The notes under the pieces are model-generated. The model saw nothing but the letters and a program-made list of their open reading frames with translations. It was not told the origin of the DNA and did no database searches. Shown here in pieces: positions 8,656 through 18,551 of a DNA stretch of 64,000 nucleotides (positions are counted from its first letter, which is position 1; every line of letters begins with the position of its first letter). Location of the stretch: the NCBI GenBank assembly GCA_025153755.1, contig JAOALD010000003.1, positions 186,001 to 250,000 of the forward strand, read 5' to 3'. Source of the DNA: SAR92 clade bacterium H921 (GTDB taxonomy: Bacteria > Pseudomonadota > Gammaproteobacteria > Pseudomonadales > Porticoccaceae). The translations under genes were made by a program, and so were the position numbers.

Positions 8656-9438
8656 ATGCTGGTAGATTCTCATTGCCATCTCGACCATTTAACATTAGAT
8701 GACCGAGAGGGTGGCCTCAGCGCTGTCATAGGCGCGGCCAAGGCCAAAGGTATTAATCAATTTTTAACTGTCGCTGTTGACCTAGCTAGTTCCGCGTCTC
8801 TGGTTAAATTGACCGCGCAGTACAATTGCGTTTACTCCTCTGTCGGTGTGCATCCACTGCAAAAAATCACTCAACCTGTGCCCAGCGTAGAAGCACTCGT
8901 ATCGCTCGCCGAAGCCGACAGAGTCGTGGCGATTGGTGAAACCGGCTTAGATAATTTTTATAGCGCGGAAACACTTCAATGGCAGCGCGAAAGTTTTGTT
9001 AATCATTTGTTGGCAGCCCAGCAAACTGCTAAGCCAATTATCATTCACACCAGAGATGCCAGAGACGAAACTATTGATTTACTGCGCCAGTATCCGCTGC
9101 CAGCGGGCGGGGTAATGCACTGTTTTACTGAGACTTGGGAAATGGCGCAGGCGGCTATAGAGCTGGGATTCTATATTTCATTTTCTGGGATTGTAACCTT
9201 CAAAAGCGCCGCAGAGCTGCGCGAAGTGGCCAAACAGGTGCCTCTTGACCGTATTCTGGTCGAGACAGATTCACCCTGGCTGGCACCAGTACCCCACAGG
9301 GGCAAGCAAAATGAACCTCAGTACGTTCGTGAAGTGGCTCAATGTATCGCTGAACTGCGGGGCATTAGCTTTGAAGCGCTTGCGGAGATCACCACACAGA
9401 ATTTTCATCGGCTATTTAACATACCCGAGCTGCAATAA
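8656..9438 (+). CDS. TatD-family metal-dependent hydrolase (YcfH-like)
   Basis: A 260-residue TIM-barrel hydrolase of the TatD/YcfH group, whose members act as metal-dependent deoxyribonucleases. Metal ligands are visible in DSHCHLDHL (residues 4-12), AIGETGLDNFY (Glu near 96), IIHTRDA (near 131), MHCFTE (near 158) and VETDSPWLAP (Asp near 208). It is the last gene of the tmk-holB-pilZ-tatD run. The physiological substrate is uncertain. Confidence 0.93.
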   Translation: MLVDSHCHLDHLTLDDREGGLSAVIGAAKAKGINQFLTVAVDLASSASLVKLTAQYNCVYSSVGVHPLQKITQPVPSVEALVSLAEADRVVAIGETGLDNFYSAETLQWQRESFVNHLLAAQQTAKPIIIHTRDARDETIDLLRQYPLPAGGVMHCFTETWEMAQAAIELGFYISFSGIVTFKSAAELREVAKQVPLDRILVETDSPWLAPVPHRGKQNEPQYVREVAQCIAELRGISFEALAEITTQNFHRLFNIPELQ

Positions 9439-9473
9439 TTCGCTAAACTAGCGGCTTACCAAGAGAGAGTAAT

Positions 9474-10127
9474 ATGTCCGACCTACAGACCCCAACGTCA
9501 ACTTTTATTATTAGAACCTTTCCCGTCGGACCACTGCAATGTAACTGTTCGGTAATCGGTGATCGTCTATCCGGAAAAGCCCTGGTGATTGATCCAGGTG
9601 GCGACGCAGACTATATTTTAGCCCTGTTAAAAGAATTAAAACTAACCGTTGTCGGTATTATCCATACCCATGCCCACCTCGATCATATTCTCGCCTCTGG
9701 TGAAATTAAAGCCGCTACAGGTGCACCTATCTATCTTCATGAGGGTGATAAATTTCTTTGGGATATGGTCGAAGAGCAATGCATGCGATTTGGTGTGCCT
9801 AAAGTTGTTCTGCCAGAGCCGGATCATTTTATGCATGACGATCAGGATCTCAATTGCTGTGGTGGTGTGGCCATTCATACACCAGGGCATACCCCTGGAT
9901 CGATCAGCTTTTGGTTTGAAGAATATAAAACCTTGATTGCTGGAGATACATTATTTCAAGGTAGTATTGGTCGTACTGATCTACCCGGTGGTGATTTCGA
10001 TCAAATTATTACCTCCATAAAAGAGCGTATTTACAGTCTCGATGATGAGGCCGTCGTAGTCACCGGCCATGGTCCAAACACTAGCATTGGCCATGAAAAA
10101 ACTAGCAATAGCTTTATTCGGGCTTAA
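9474..10127 (+). CDS. metallo-beta-lactamase fold hydrolase, YcbL/glyoxalase II-like
   Basis: A 217-residue MBL-fold enzyme. The metal-binding motif HTHAHLDH is near residues 62-69, the second His in TPGHTPGS near 140, the bridging Asp in AGDTLFQGSIGRTDLPGG near 160, and the last His in GHGPNT near 203. The GRTDL form is typical of the YcbL group of short glyoxalase II-like thioester hydrolases. AGAGAG precedes the ATG. The dUTPase gene starts 13 bases after its end. The exact substrate cannot be read from the sequence. Confidence 0.85.
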   Translation: MSDLQTPTSTFIIRTFPVGPLQCNCSVIGDRLSGKALVIDPGGDADYILALLKELKLTVVGIIHTHAHLDHILASGEIKAATGAPIYLHEGDKFLWDMVEEQCMRFGVPKVVLPEPDHFMHDDQDLNCCGGVAIHTPGHTPGSISFWFEEYKTLIAGDTLFQGSIGRTDLPGGDFDQIITSIKERIYSLDDEAVVVTGHGPNTSIGHEKTSNSFIRA

Positions 10128-10140
10128 CAAAGGAACCGCA

Positions 10141-10761
10141 ATGAAACAACAATTAGAAACCATGCTGCAATTGCAGGGTGATATGAATACTAAGGTGCAC
10201 AGCCAATGGCAGGAACAGGAGTTTGAGTGGTATCGCGCTATTTGGGTGGAATGTGCAGAGTTGCTTGATCATTACGGTTGGAAATGGTGGAAAAAACAAA
10301 CCCCAGATGTTGACCAGATTGCGCTTGAACTTGTCGACATTTGGCATTTCGGTCTCAGCCTGTTGTTGCTTAAGGGTAGTTCCGTCGAGCAGATATCCGC
10401 TCAGGTAGCTAAGGAATTTTCTGACCCTAAACCCAGCGGTGACTTTGCAGCAGATTTAGAAGACTTCACCGAACAGACCCTAGCGAGCAAAGATTTTGAC
10501 ATCGCTGGATTTGCCCGCCTAATGAGTGGCATTAATATGGATTTCGAGACGCTTTATATCGGTTATGTGGGTAAAAATGTTCTCAACTTCTTTCGTCAGG
10601 ACAACGGCTATAAAGATGGTAGCTACCAGAAGCAGTGGGGCGGTATTGAGGATAATGAGCACCTGGTAGCAATAGTAGGGCAGCTTGATACCTCGTCGGC
10701 AACGTTCAAGGACGATCTCTATACCCAAATGCAGGAGACCTATAAAAGACTGTGTGGCTAA
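10141..10761 (+). CDS. dimeric all-alpha dUTP diphosphatase (MazG-like)
   Basis: A 206-residue protein of the dUTPase_2 family, unrelated to the trimeric Dut. It hydrolyses dUTP to dUMP and keeps uracil out of DNA. The metal-binding acidic residues lie in the helix WVECAELLDHYGWKWWK (ExxE type) and in LELVDIWHF (ExxD). The start ATG 10141 has AAAGGAA upstream; an earlier in-frame ATG at 10069 lies within the preceding gene. No ordinary dut is seen in the window. Confidence 0.85.
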   Translation: MKQQLETMLQLQGDMNTKVHSQWQEQEFEWYRAIWVECAELLDHYGWKWWKKQTPDVDQIALELVDIWHFGLSLLLLKGSSVEQISAQVAKEFSDPKPSGDFAADLEDFTEQTLASKDFDIAGFARLMSGINMDFETLYIGYVGKNVLNFFRQDNGYKDGSYQKQWGGIEDNEHLVAIVGQLDTSSATFKDDLYTQMQETYKRLCG

Positions 10762-10828
10762 TACCGTTATAGGCCTGGTCAATAGTATTTATTCGCAGTT
10801 GCAAAGATGCATTTTTCTGCGGCCGCAT

Positions 10829-10834
10829 TATAAT
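10829..10834 (+). promoter_or_regulatory. -10 element of the mdh promoter
   Basis: A perfect TATAAT followed by GAGCGCC. No good -35 lies 16-18 bases upstream (GATGCA at 17). The in-frame ATG at 10833 falls inside this element, which supports the GTG at 10887 as the true mdh start. Confidence 0.55.
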
Positions 10835-10886
10835 GAGCGCCGTTCTTAACACCCATACCTATTACCCAATTTTACGGAGATACATT

Positions 10887-11867
10887 GTGACTTCACCAGT
10901 TCGCGTTACAGTTACAGGTGCAGCAGGCCAAATTAGTTATTCACTGCTGTTCCGCATTGCCTCAGGCGAAATGCTTGGCCCTAACCAGCCGGTTATATTG
11001 CAGATGCTTGAAATCACACCTGCTCTGGAGGCGCTTAAAGGCGTAGCCATGGAATTAGAAGACTGCGCATTCCCGCTTCTCGCTGGTATGGTATGCACTG
11101 ACGATGCGACTGTTGCATTTAAAGACTCCGACTATGCATTACTGGTAGGTGCACGACCGCGTGGACCGGGGATGGAGCGTAAAGATCTGCTCGAAGCCAA
11201 CGCAGCAATTTTCTCTGCTCAGGGAAAGGCACTGAATGACAACGCCTCCAAGGACATCAAGGTACTAGTTGTAGGCAATCCAGCTAACACCAACTCATTG
11301 ATCGCCCAGCGCAACGCGCCAGATATCAACCCACGTCAATTTACTGCCATGACCCGTCTTGATCACAACCGTGCTATGAGCCAGATTGCCAATAAAACTG
11401 GCACAACTATCAATGATGTTACCCACATGACTATTTGGGGCAACCATTCAGCGACTCAATACCCAGATCTGCATGAAGCCAAAATTAATGGGCAGCCTGC
11501 TATGGATATGGTAGATCAAGATTGGTATGAGAGTAATTTCATACCTACTGTGCAGCAGCGTGGTGCGGCTATTATCGCTGCCCGTGGCGCCTCTAGCGCA
11601 GCCTCTGCAGCCAATGCAGCTATAGCTCATATGCGTAGTTGGGCTCTGGGCACAGCTGAGGGCGACTGGGTTAGTATGGGTGTTTATAGCGATGGCAGCT
11701 ATGGGATTGCCAAAGGGTTGATATACTCATTTCCCTGCGTGTGTAAGGATGGAGACTGGGAAATTGTTCAGGGCTTAGAGATCAATGATTTCTCCCGGGC
11801 CAAGATGTCGGCCACTGAGCAAGAATTGGCAGAAGAGCGCGATGCAGTGCAGCATTTGCTTCCCTAA
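10887..11867 (+). CDS. mdh: malate dehydrogenase (NAD-dependent)
   Basis: A 326-residue malate dehydrogenase of the cytosolic-type group. The NAD loop [13 protein letters not shown] is near residues 9-21; the mobile-loop arginines lie in [32 protein letters not shown] and the catalytic His in [12 protein letters not shown] are all visible. It oxidises malate to oxaloacetate in the TCA cycle. The GTG at 10887 is preceded by CGGAGA and gives the family's normal length; an open extension back to 10833 overlaps the promoter. A terminator follows directly. Confidence 0.95.
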   Translation: MTSPVRVTVTGAAGQISYSLLFRIASGEMLGPNQPVILQMLEITPALEALKGVAMELEDCAFPLLAGMVCTDDATVAFKDSDYALLVGARPRGPGMERKDLLEANAAIFSAQGKALNDNASKDIKVLVVGNPANTNSLIAQRNAPDINPRQFTAMTRLDHNRAMSQIANKTGTTINDVTHMTIWGNHSATQYPDLHEAKINGQPAMDMVDQDWYESNFIPTVQQRGAAIIAARGASSAASAANAAIAHMRSWALGTAEGDWVSMGVYSDGSYGIAKGLIYSFPCVCKDGDWEIVQGLEINDFSRAKMSATEQELAEERDAVQHLLP

Positions 11868-11884
11868 GTACGATAGTTGCTCCC

Positions 11885-11921
11885 AAAAAGACCGCTCAGA
11901 TGATCTGAGTGGTCTTTTTTT
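11885..11921 (+). terminator. intrinsic terminator after mdh
   Basis: Perfect stem AAAAAGACC-GCTCAGA / TCTGAGTGGTCTTTTT (one G-T pair) with a TGA loop and a run of T. It lies 18 bases after the mdh stop. Confidence 0.92.
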
Positions 11922-11992
11922 ATGAGCTAAAAAAATAAACCGTCCAGATCAATAAATCAGCCGCACTTTTTGTAGCTGAAGCGAGATAAAGT

Positions 11993-12021
11993 TTGCTAAA
12001 GTGCACTGTGGTTTTTAAAGT
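11993..12021 (+). promoter_or_regulatory. candidate promoter of the PrxQ peroxidase gene
   Basis: TTGCTA (11993-11998), 17 bases, TAAAGT (12016-12021), each 4 of 6 to consensus, 39 bases before the GTG start and downstream of the mdh terminator. It is a weak match supported mainly by position. Confidence 0.4.
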
Positions 12022-12060
12022 ACCATTCTAAATAATTCGAAATTCGGTAAGGAGTAATAA

Positions 12061-12537
12061 GTGGCATTTGCTAAAGTTGGAAACAAGGCTCCAGCCTTTA
12101 CATTATTAAACCAGCGTGGCGAAAAAGTCAGCCTTAATCAATTTCGAGACAACAAGAATGTCGTGGTGTATTTTTATCCTAAAGCCATGACCCCAGGTTG
12201 CACTGTTCAAGCATGTGGTATTCGTGACACTCGCTCTGAGTTCGCGGCGCTGGATACGGAAGTGATAGCTATCAGCCCTGACTCTGTAGATCGACTGGTC
12301 AAGTTCGAAGACAAGCAAGAACTGAACTTTACTCTGCTGTCAGACGAAGACCATATTATTATCGATAAATACGGTGCTTGGGATCTTAAAAAATTTATGG
12401 GCCGCGAATTTATGGGTGTTCTACGCTCCACTTTTATCATTGACAAAAAGGGACGTATTGCGCATGTGATGGAAAAGGTTAAAACTAAAACCCATCACCA
12501 AGACGCTCTCGACTGGATCCGCGACAATCTGAGTTAA
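12061..12537 (+). CDS. bcp: thioredoxin-dependent thiol peroxidase (Bcp/PrxQ)
   Basis: A 158-residue peroxiredoxin of the PrxQ class that reduces hydrogen peroxide and organic hydroperoxides using thioredoxin. The active-site segment is TPGCTVQAC, with the peroxidatic Cys47 and the resolving Cys52 five residues apart, the atypical 2-Cys arrangement. The start is GTG with AAGGAG 7 bases before it. Thioredoxin reductase is also in the window (trxB), though far away. Full length. Confidence 0.94.
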   Translation: MAFAKVGNKAPAFTLLNQRGEKVSLNQFRDNKNVVVYFYPKAMTPGCTVQACGIRDTRSEFAALDTEVIAISPDSVDRLVKFEDKQELNFTLLSDEDHIIIDKYGAWDLKKFMGREFMGVLRSTFIIDKKGRIAHVMEKVKTKTHHQDALDWIRDNLS

Positions 12538-12611
12538 GCAGCCTAATTTTGGAATGGCCTAAGAAAACCAAACAAATATATTTTAATTAAACCCCTATAG
12601 GAACTTTACCG

Positions 12612-12938
12612 ATGTTTTTTATCTCAAGTGCTTTTGCCCAGTCTGCGGGAGCAGGCGAACCAAATCCGATGGTTACATTATTCATGTTTGGTGGTCTCTT
12701 CGTATTTATGTACTTCTTGATTATTCGCCCACAGCGCAAGCGTCAGAAGGAGCATACAAATCTATTGGACGCACTAAACAAAGGTGATGAAGTGGTGATG
12801 ACAAGTGGTATGCTAGGAAAAATCACTAAACTTGAAGGGGGCTACGTTGTTTTGGAGGTAACCAACAACCTAGAGCTTAAGTTTCAAAAAGCCGCTGTTC
12901 ACGCAGTGCTGCCCAAGGGTACTATTAAAGCTATTTAA
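12612..12938 (+). CDS. yajC: preprotein translocase accessory subunit YajC
   Basis: A 108-residue protein with one membrane helix (about residues 18-38, VTLFMFGGLFVFMYFLII) followed by the family's RPQRKRQKEH and a small soluble domain containing GDEVVMTSGMLGKI. YajC joins SecDF in the Sec holotranslocon. The gene stands alone: tgt and secD, its usual neighbours, are not here. The flanks are a peroxiredoxin gene and a PLP enzyme gene. Confidence 0.95.
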   Translation: MFFISSAFAQSAGAGEPNPMVTLFMFGGLFVFMYFLIIRPQRKRQKEHTNLLDALNKGDEVVMTSGMLGKITKLEGGYVVLEVTNNLELKFQKAAVHAVLPKGTIKAI

Positions 12939-12951
12939 TTGGATCGCACCA

Positions 12952-12975
12952 GCGATAGGGCCCTCGCTCTATCGC
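12952..12975 (+). terminator. hairpin after yajC, possible weak terminator
   Basis: A 7-bp perfect stem GCGATAG/CTATCGC with a 10-base loop, between the yajC stop and the next ATG (12989). It has no T-run, so it may be an mRNA-stabilising or attenuating hairpin rather than a full terminator. Confidence 0.4.
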
Positions 12976-12988
12976 ATAGGGCCGGAAT

Positions 12989-13975
12989 ATGGTTTCTCTT
13001 CCTGAAAATCTCAGTCTCGCTCAGACCCCGACGCCACTGCATAGCTTAGATCGGCTTACGGCTCAATTAAATGGTCCTCGCATCTGGATTAAACGTGATG
13101 ATCTAACTGGCTGTCTGACGTCCGGCAACAAGGTGCGCAAACTCGAATTTCTACTCGCTGATGCGATAGCCAATGGCTGCGACACATTAATTACCTCCGG
13201 TGGCGTGCAGTCTAACCACTGTCGCGCGGTGGCAGTATTGGGCGCACAACTTGGGCTGAATGTTCATTTACTACTACGTTCTGATATAGAACCGGCTCCC
13301 GTGGGCAATCTATTGTTGGACCAGCTAGTCGGGGCCACTATAAGCCATTACAGCAAACAAGAATTTAACCAACTCGATGCTATTTTCTCCCATTGGCAAG
13401 AGCATTATCGTGAGCAGGGCGCTAAGCCCTACTGCATACCGACAGGCGGCAGTAATGGCATGGGTGTCTGGGGTTACATAGCTGCAGCAGAAGAACTTAA
13501 AGCCGATTTCGCCCGCGAAAATATTAGTCCGAGCAGGCTTGTTCTTGCCACTGGGTCCGGTGGCACCCAAGCAGGCTTGATCGTTGGCTGTGCGCTGCAC
13601 AATATACCGATAAGTATCGAGGCATTTGCTGTGTGCGATAATGCGGCTTATTTTGAGCGCAAGGTGCGTGACGATCTGCGGCAGTGGCAACAACAATTTG
13701 CTCCACACATTGATGTCGAAGAGTTTCCTATCAATACTAATGACCAGTACGTTGGGCCTGACTATGGTGCCGCAGGACCTGAAGTATTTGCCACATTAAA
13801 AGAGCTAGCTGCACTTGAGGGTGTTATTTTAGACCCAGTTTACACCGGCAAGGCATTCCATGGCATGCTACAACAAATTCGCCAGGGCCATTATAGGGAC
13901 GACACTGATATTGTATTTGTGCACACCGGCGGTCTATTTGGGTTGTTGGCCCAACAAGACCAGCTTAATTACTGA
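12989..13975 (+). CDS. PLP-dependent D-cysteine desulfhydrase / ACC deaminase family enzyme
   Basis: A 328-residue fold-type II PLP enzyme. The cofactor lysine lies in SGNKVRKLE (Lys51 expected), followed by TSGGVQSNHCRAVA and the phosphate-binding loop ATGSGGTQAGL near residue 190. The family includes D-cysteine desulfhydrase, 1-aminocyclopropane-1-carboxylate deaminase and L-cysteate lyase, which cannot be told apart by eye. It lies before an AGCS symporter gene, so amino-acid breakdown after uptake is a reasonable inference. The ATG start lacks a strong Shine-Dalgarno. Confidence 0.85.
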   Translation: MVSLPENLSLAQTPTPLHSLDRLTAQLNGPRIWIKRDDLTGCLTSGNKVRKLEFLLADAIANGCDTLITSGGVQSNHCRAVAVLGAQLGLNVHLLLRSDIEPAPVGNLLLDQLVGATISHYSKQEFNQLDAIFSHWQEHYREQGAKPYCIPTGGSNGMGVWGYIAAAEELKADFARENISPSRLVLATGSGGTQAGLIVGCALHNIPISIEAFAVCDNAAYFERKVRDDLRQWQQQFAPHIDVEEFPINTNDQYVGPDYGAAGPEVFATLKELAALEGVILDPVYTGKAFHGMLQQIRQGHYRDDTDIVFVHTGGLFGLLAQQDQLNY

Positions 13976-14039
13976 GCACTCGTCATACCTAGAGAATAAC
14001 GTTTTATAGCCGATCAAAAATAGTTAAAAAGAGGCAGTT

Positions 14040-15410
14040 ATGTTTGAGCAGATAATTGATGCAGTAAATAGTTTTGTCTGGGGCCCTGTAATGCTAGTTC
14101 TTATTTTAGGTACTGGTATTTACTTAACTCTGGGTTTGAAGGGTATGACTATAAGCCACATTCCCTATGCGTTTCGTCAACTTATTAATGGCCGCAAGGG
14201 TAGTGGTGAAGGTGAGATCTCGCCCTTTAACGCACTGATGACCTCATTATCTTCAACTATTGGCATGGGTAATATTGCCGGTGTTGCAACGGCTATAGGC
14301 TTAGGAGGCCCAGGTGCATTGTTTTGGATGTGGTTTGCCGCTTTCTTTGGTATGGCAACGAAATATGCCGAAGCGGTTCTAGCGGTTAACTATCGTGAGA
14401 CAGACGAGCTGGGTCGTAAAGTTGGCGGGCCCATGTACTATATTAAAAATGGTCTGGGCAAAAATTATCGATGGTTGGGTGGTGCCTTTGCGCTATTTGG
14501 CTCGTTGGCTGGATTTGGACTGGCTAATACAGTGCAATCCAACGCGGTGTCCCAAGTTTTGCAGACCAATTTTGATATTTCTACCGTAATCAGTGGGCTG
14601 GTAATGGCAAGCTTGGTGGGAATGGTTTTAATTGGTGGTATCAGACGCATCGCCGAGGTCGCAGGCAAGCTGGTGCCCTTTATGACTATCCTCTACATAG
14701 TGGCGACAGTGGCTATATTGGTGAGTAATTTTTCGGCAATTCCAGGTGCAATAAGTCTAGTGATAGAGAGTGCATTTACCGGTATTGCTGCTAGTGGTGG
14801 CTTTGCTGGGGCGACCATTATGTTGGCCATGCGCATGGGTATTGCTCGCGGTATATTTTCTAACGAAGCTGGCCTGGGTTCGGCACCCATTGCTCATGCG
14901 GCCGCAGAAACTAATAGCCCGGTGCGGCAGGGGACCATAGCAATGTTAGGAACCTTTATTGATACCCTAGTGATCTGCACCATGACCGGTTTGGTCTTAA
15001 TTGTCACTGGCGTCTGGAACGGCGAGCCTCAGGGCGCAGGAATGACCCTATCAGCGTTTAATCAGGCACTGCCCTTTGGTGATCTTATACTCTCCCTATG
15101 CGTTGTATTGTTCGCCTTTACAACTATGCTCGGATGGAGCTACTACGGCGAGCGTTGCGCTGAGTTTTTACTCGGTAGCAAGGTGATACTGCCATTTCGT
15201 ATACTCTGGGTTATAGGTATCTTTGTCGGTACTCAAATGAGCTTGGAGGTGGTTTGGAAAATGACAGACGCGCTCAATGGTTTGATGGCAATTCCAAATC
15301 TCATTGCTTTAATACTGCTGGCCCCAGTCGTATTCCAACTCTCTCGTGAATATTTTGCTGAAGAGGCAGCCGCCAACCTGGCAGAAGAAAATAGTAAACC
15401 TGGTAGTTGA
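14040..15410 (+). CDS. sodium:alanine/glycine symporter, AGCS family
   Basis: A 456-residue polytopic transporter importing small neutral amino acids with sodium. Family signatures are TSLSSTIGMGNIAGVATAI near 75-93, GPGALFWMWFAAFFGMATKYAE near 97-118, GGPMYYI near 138 and FSNEAGLGSAPIAHAAA near 277-293. About ten hydrophobic helices are visible. AGAGGC precedes the ATG. The 5'-nucleotidase gene follows within 3 bases, so the two are probably co-transcribed. A second AGCS gene lies at 31722-33161. Confidence 0.94.
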   Translation: MFEQIIDAVNSFVWGPVMLVLILGTGIYLTLGLKGMTISHIPYAFRQLINGRKGSGEGEISPFNALMTSLSSTIGMGNIAGVATAIGLGGPGALFWMWFAAFFGMATKYAEAVLAVNYRETDELGRKVGGPMYYIKNGLGKNYRWLGGAFALFGSLAGFGLANTVQSNAVSQVLQTNFDISTVISGLVMASLVGMVLIGGIRRIAEVAGKLVPFMTILYIVATVAILVSNFSAIPGAISLVIESAFTGIAASGGFAGATIMLAMRMGIARGIFSNEAGLGSAPIAHAAAETNSPVRQGTIAMLGTFIDTLVICTMTGLVLIVTGVWNGEPQGAGMTLSAFNQALPFGDLILSLCVVLFAFTTMLGWSYYGERCAEFLLGSKVILPFRILWVIGIFVGTQMSLEVVWKMTDALNGLMAIPNLIALILLAPVVFQLSREYFAEEAAANLAEENSKPGS

Positions 15411-15412
15411 AT

Positions 15413-16327
15413 ATGACAAAACCTGAAGAGCCAAAATTGGTTATAGCATTATCCTCAACTGCTCTGTTCGATATGAGTGAGAGTCATAGCATCTATGAAA
15501 ATCAGGGTGTTGAAGCCTACGCAGACTATCAGCGCGCCCACGAAGATGATGTTCTAGAGCCAGGAGAGGCATTTCCCCTAGTCACTAAGCTATTGCGGAT
15601 CAATGAGAAGCTTGGAGGAGATCCCAAGGTTGAAATTATTTTACTGTCAAGAAACTCCGCGGATACAGGCTTAAGGGTGTTTAATTCTATTGCTCATTAT
15701 GGCTTGAAGATCTCTCGTGCGGCATTCTCGGGTGGTAACTCACCTTATCGCTATGTGTCGGCGTTTGCCTGTCATTTATTTCTATCAACTCACGCCGATG
15801 ATGTTCGCAGTGCTCTTGACAGCGGTATGGCCGCCGCAACCTTGCTACCATCAAAAAGCGGGCCCAATGACTCAGACGAGCTGCGTTTTGCTTTTGATGG
15901 AGACGCCGTGCTGTTTTCTGATGCCTCAGAGCGTATCTTTAAAGAACGTGGCCTAGATGCCTTTACCGCCAACGAAAAAGCCTCAGCTCAGGTACCGCTT
16001 GACCCAGGCCCATTTAAAAATTTCTTACAGGCTCTTCATGCTCTACAGTCGGAGTTTCCTGTTGATCAGTGTCCGATACGTACCGCGTTAGTCACTGCCA
16101 GAGCTGCTCCAGCTCATGAGCGTGTAGTGCGTACTCTTCGAGAGTGGGGGATTAGAATCGACGAGAGCCTATTTCTGGGCGGTTTGAGCAAAGGAGACTT
16201 CTTAAATTCCTTTGGCGCCGATGTGTTTTTTGATGACCAACAGATGCACTGTACCTCAGCCAGTGAATATGTGGCGACTGGCCATGTTCCCCATGGTGTT
16301 GCCAATGAGCTGCCCAAGCAGAACTAG
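15413..16327 (+). CDS. cytosolic 5'-nucleotidase I-like protein (5-nucleotidase family)
   Basis: A 304-residue protein of the PF06189 family, which dephosphorylates nucleoside 5'-monophosphates such as AMP. Visible are VIALSSTALFDM at the N-terminus, the conserved ENQGVEAYADYQ near 28-39, LLSRNSADTGLRVF near 80-93, AFDGDAVLFSD near 160-170 and VFFDDQQMHC near the end. ATG 15413 is used; an in-frame TTG lies 6 bases upstream, inside the symporter stop region. It is tightly linked to the AGCS gene. Confidence 0.88.
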   Translation: MTKPEEPKLVIALSSTALFDMSESHSIYENQGVEAYADYQRAHEDDVLEPGEAFPLVTKLLRINEKLGGDPKVEIILLSRNSADTGLRVFNSIAHYGLKISRAAFSGGNSPYRYVSAFACHLFLSTHADDVRSALDSGMAAATLLPSKSGPNDSDELRFAFDGDAVLFSDASERIFKERGLDAFTANEKASAQVPLDPGPFKNFLQALHALQSEFPVDQCPIRTALVTARAAPAHERVVRTLREWGIRIDESLFLGGLSKGDFLNSFGADVFFDDQQMHCTSASEYVATGHVPHGVANELPKQN

Positions 16328-16338
16328 AGGGCAGTAAA

Positions 16339-16593
16339 TTGGGTAGATACCTGAGATCTAATAAATATCAGAAGCTCTCCGATAGTCAAATACTTGAACG
16401 TCTAAGGCATACGCCAACGGGTGAGGATTTGCACTTTTTAACGATAGAGGTTGAGGTGCGAGACCTACAGGATAAGGCCAGAGCACAGAACCAGACCCAA
16501 AAAAAAGATGCTCGCCACTCGGTTCTTTATTATTTGTTTTACCTCGTGCTGGCGGCACTGTTTCTGGGTCGTTTTGGTAACAATCTATTTTAG
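16339..16593 (+). CDS. small single-span membrane protein, unknown function
   Basis: An 84-residue open frame with a TTG start, 11 bases after the nucleotidase and preceded by GAGGG. The first 60 residues are charged (YQKLSDSQILERLRHT and an acidic/basic helix); residues 64-80 are hydrophobic (VLYYLFYLVLAALFLG). This predicts a tail-anchored or single-pass inner-membrane protein. I recognise no family. It ends 5 bases before the convergent TauE gene. Codon use looks like its neighbours, so it is probably real. Confidence 0.6.
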   Translation: MGRYLRSNKYQKLSDSQILERLRHTPTGEDLHFLTIEVEVRDLQDKARAQNQTQKKDARHSVLYYLFYLVLAALFLGRFGNNLF

Positions 16594-16598
16594 CGCTG

Positions 16599-17384
16599 CT
16601 AAAAAACTGCGAACCGAACGCCCATGGCAAACAGAAGAGTTGCGATAATAGTTTGAAGTAAGCGGCCGGGCACACGCGCTGCCAGCCTGGTACCGACCTG
16701 AATGGCGGGTAGGGAGCCCACTAAAAGGCAGGCAAGTAGCATAAAATCGACATTACCCAAAAGTATCAGGTGGCCCAACCCAGCGATTAGAGTTAGGGGT
16801 ACCGCATGAGAAATATCCGTGCCAATAATGTGTAATGCAGGCATCCGTGGATATAAAACCATTAGAATGGCGGCACAAAAGGCCCCAGCGCCCACAGATG
16901 ACAGTGTTACAAATACCCCTAAAAAAGCGCCAGCAAAAAAAATCACCCCATCTGTATGACGGTTAAAAAACTCCGCCATAGCGCCTTGGCTATGAGTAGT
17001 TTTATTCCGGATACGGCCATTGAGCAAAATCACTGTTGCCGTGAGCACAAGCATTACTCCAAGGCTGCGCGTCAGTATCCCTTGATATTCAGAAGAGTCA
17101 GTAAATACTGAGCTGAGCAGTTGCGCGGTGACTAAGGATGCAGGAACACTACCTGCAGCTAAAAAGCCCACAGTTCGCCACTGCACGGTTTTTTGCCGAG
17201 TGTGGGTAACCATGCCCCCAGCCTTGGTAATCGCTGCATAGAGTAAATCTGTGCCGATAGCGACATTGTAAGGAAACCCGAACATGATCAGTAAGGGCGT
17301 CATCAATGAGCCGCCACCAACGCCGGTAAGACCTATAGCCAACCCCACTCCTGCGCCGGCTAAAATGTAGTACAAAATATCCAT
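16599..17384 (-). CDS. TSUP family transporter (TauE/SafE)
   Basis: A 261-residue membrane protein with about eight hydrophobic segments and the two-fold repeat of the family: GLTGVGGGSLMTPLL near residues 18-32 and TLSSVGAGAFCAAIL near 160-174. TSUP proteins export sulfite or sulfonates, or import sulfur compounds. It is divergent from cysB with about 160 A+T-rich bases between, which suggests control by CysB and a role in sulfur metabolism; both are inferences. Confidence 0.9.
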   Translation of the reverse strand: MDILYYILAGAGVGLAIGLTGVGGGSLMTPLLIMFGFPYNVAIGTDLLYAAITKAGGMVTHTRQKTVQWRTVGFLAAGSVPASLVTAQLLSSVFTDSSEYQGILTRSLGVMLVLTATVILLNGRIRNKTTHSQGAMAEFFNRHTDGVIFFAGAFLGVFVTLSSVGAGAFCAAILMVLYPRMPALHIIGTDISHAVPLTLIAGLGHLILLGNVDFMLLACLLVGSLPAIQVGTRLAARVPGRLLQTIIATLLFAMGVRFAVF

Positions 17385-17482
17385 ATGGCCGCTTACTGTG
17401 TTCCTGTCTATGAGCTGGGAATTAGGGTTTTCTTAAAGGTTTGTAGCCTACCAAGTATTGCCTATTCTAAGAAGGAATAGTT

Positions 17483-17512
17483 TTGTATATTTTTATATCT
17501 TTATAGTATATT
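17483..17512 (+). promoter_or_regulatory. A+T-rich divergent control region of tauE/cysB with candidate cysB promoter
   Basis: TTGTAT (17483-17488), an 18-base spacer and TATATT (17507-17512, 5 of 6), 32 bases before the cysB start. The surrounding 17475-17515 stretch is nearly all A/T, a plausible site for CysB binding at both genes. The -35 match is poor. Confidence 0.35.
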
Positions 17513-17514
17513 AA

Positions 17515-18519
<1,005 letters not shown>

Positions 18520-18551
18520 GCGGCTAAGCCTAAGCCTAACCGCCGTGCTGA

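Noticed and set aside
10833-10886. 18-residue N-terminal extension of malate dehydrogenase.
   Set aside because: Its ATG lies in the TATAAT box, and GTG 10887 has a ribosome site and gives the normal length.
13325-13708. Open frame of 127 codons antisense to the PLP enzyme gene.
   Set aside because: Fully inside a well-supported gene and without recognisable domains.
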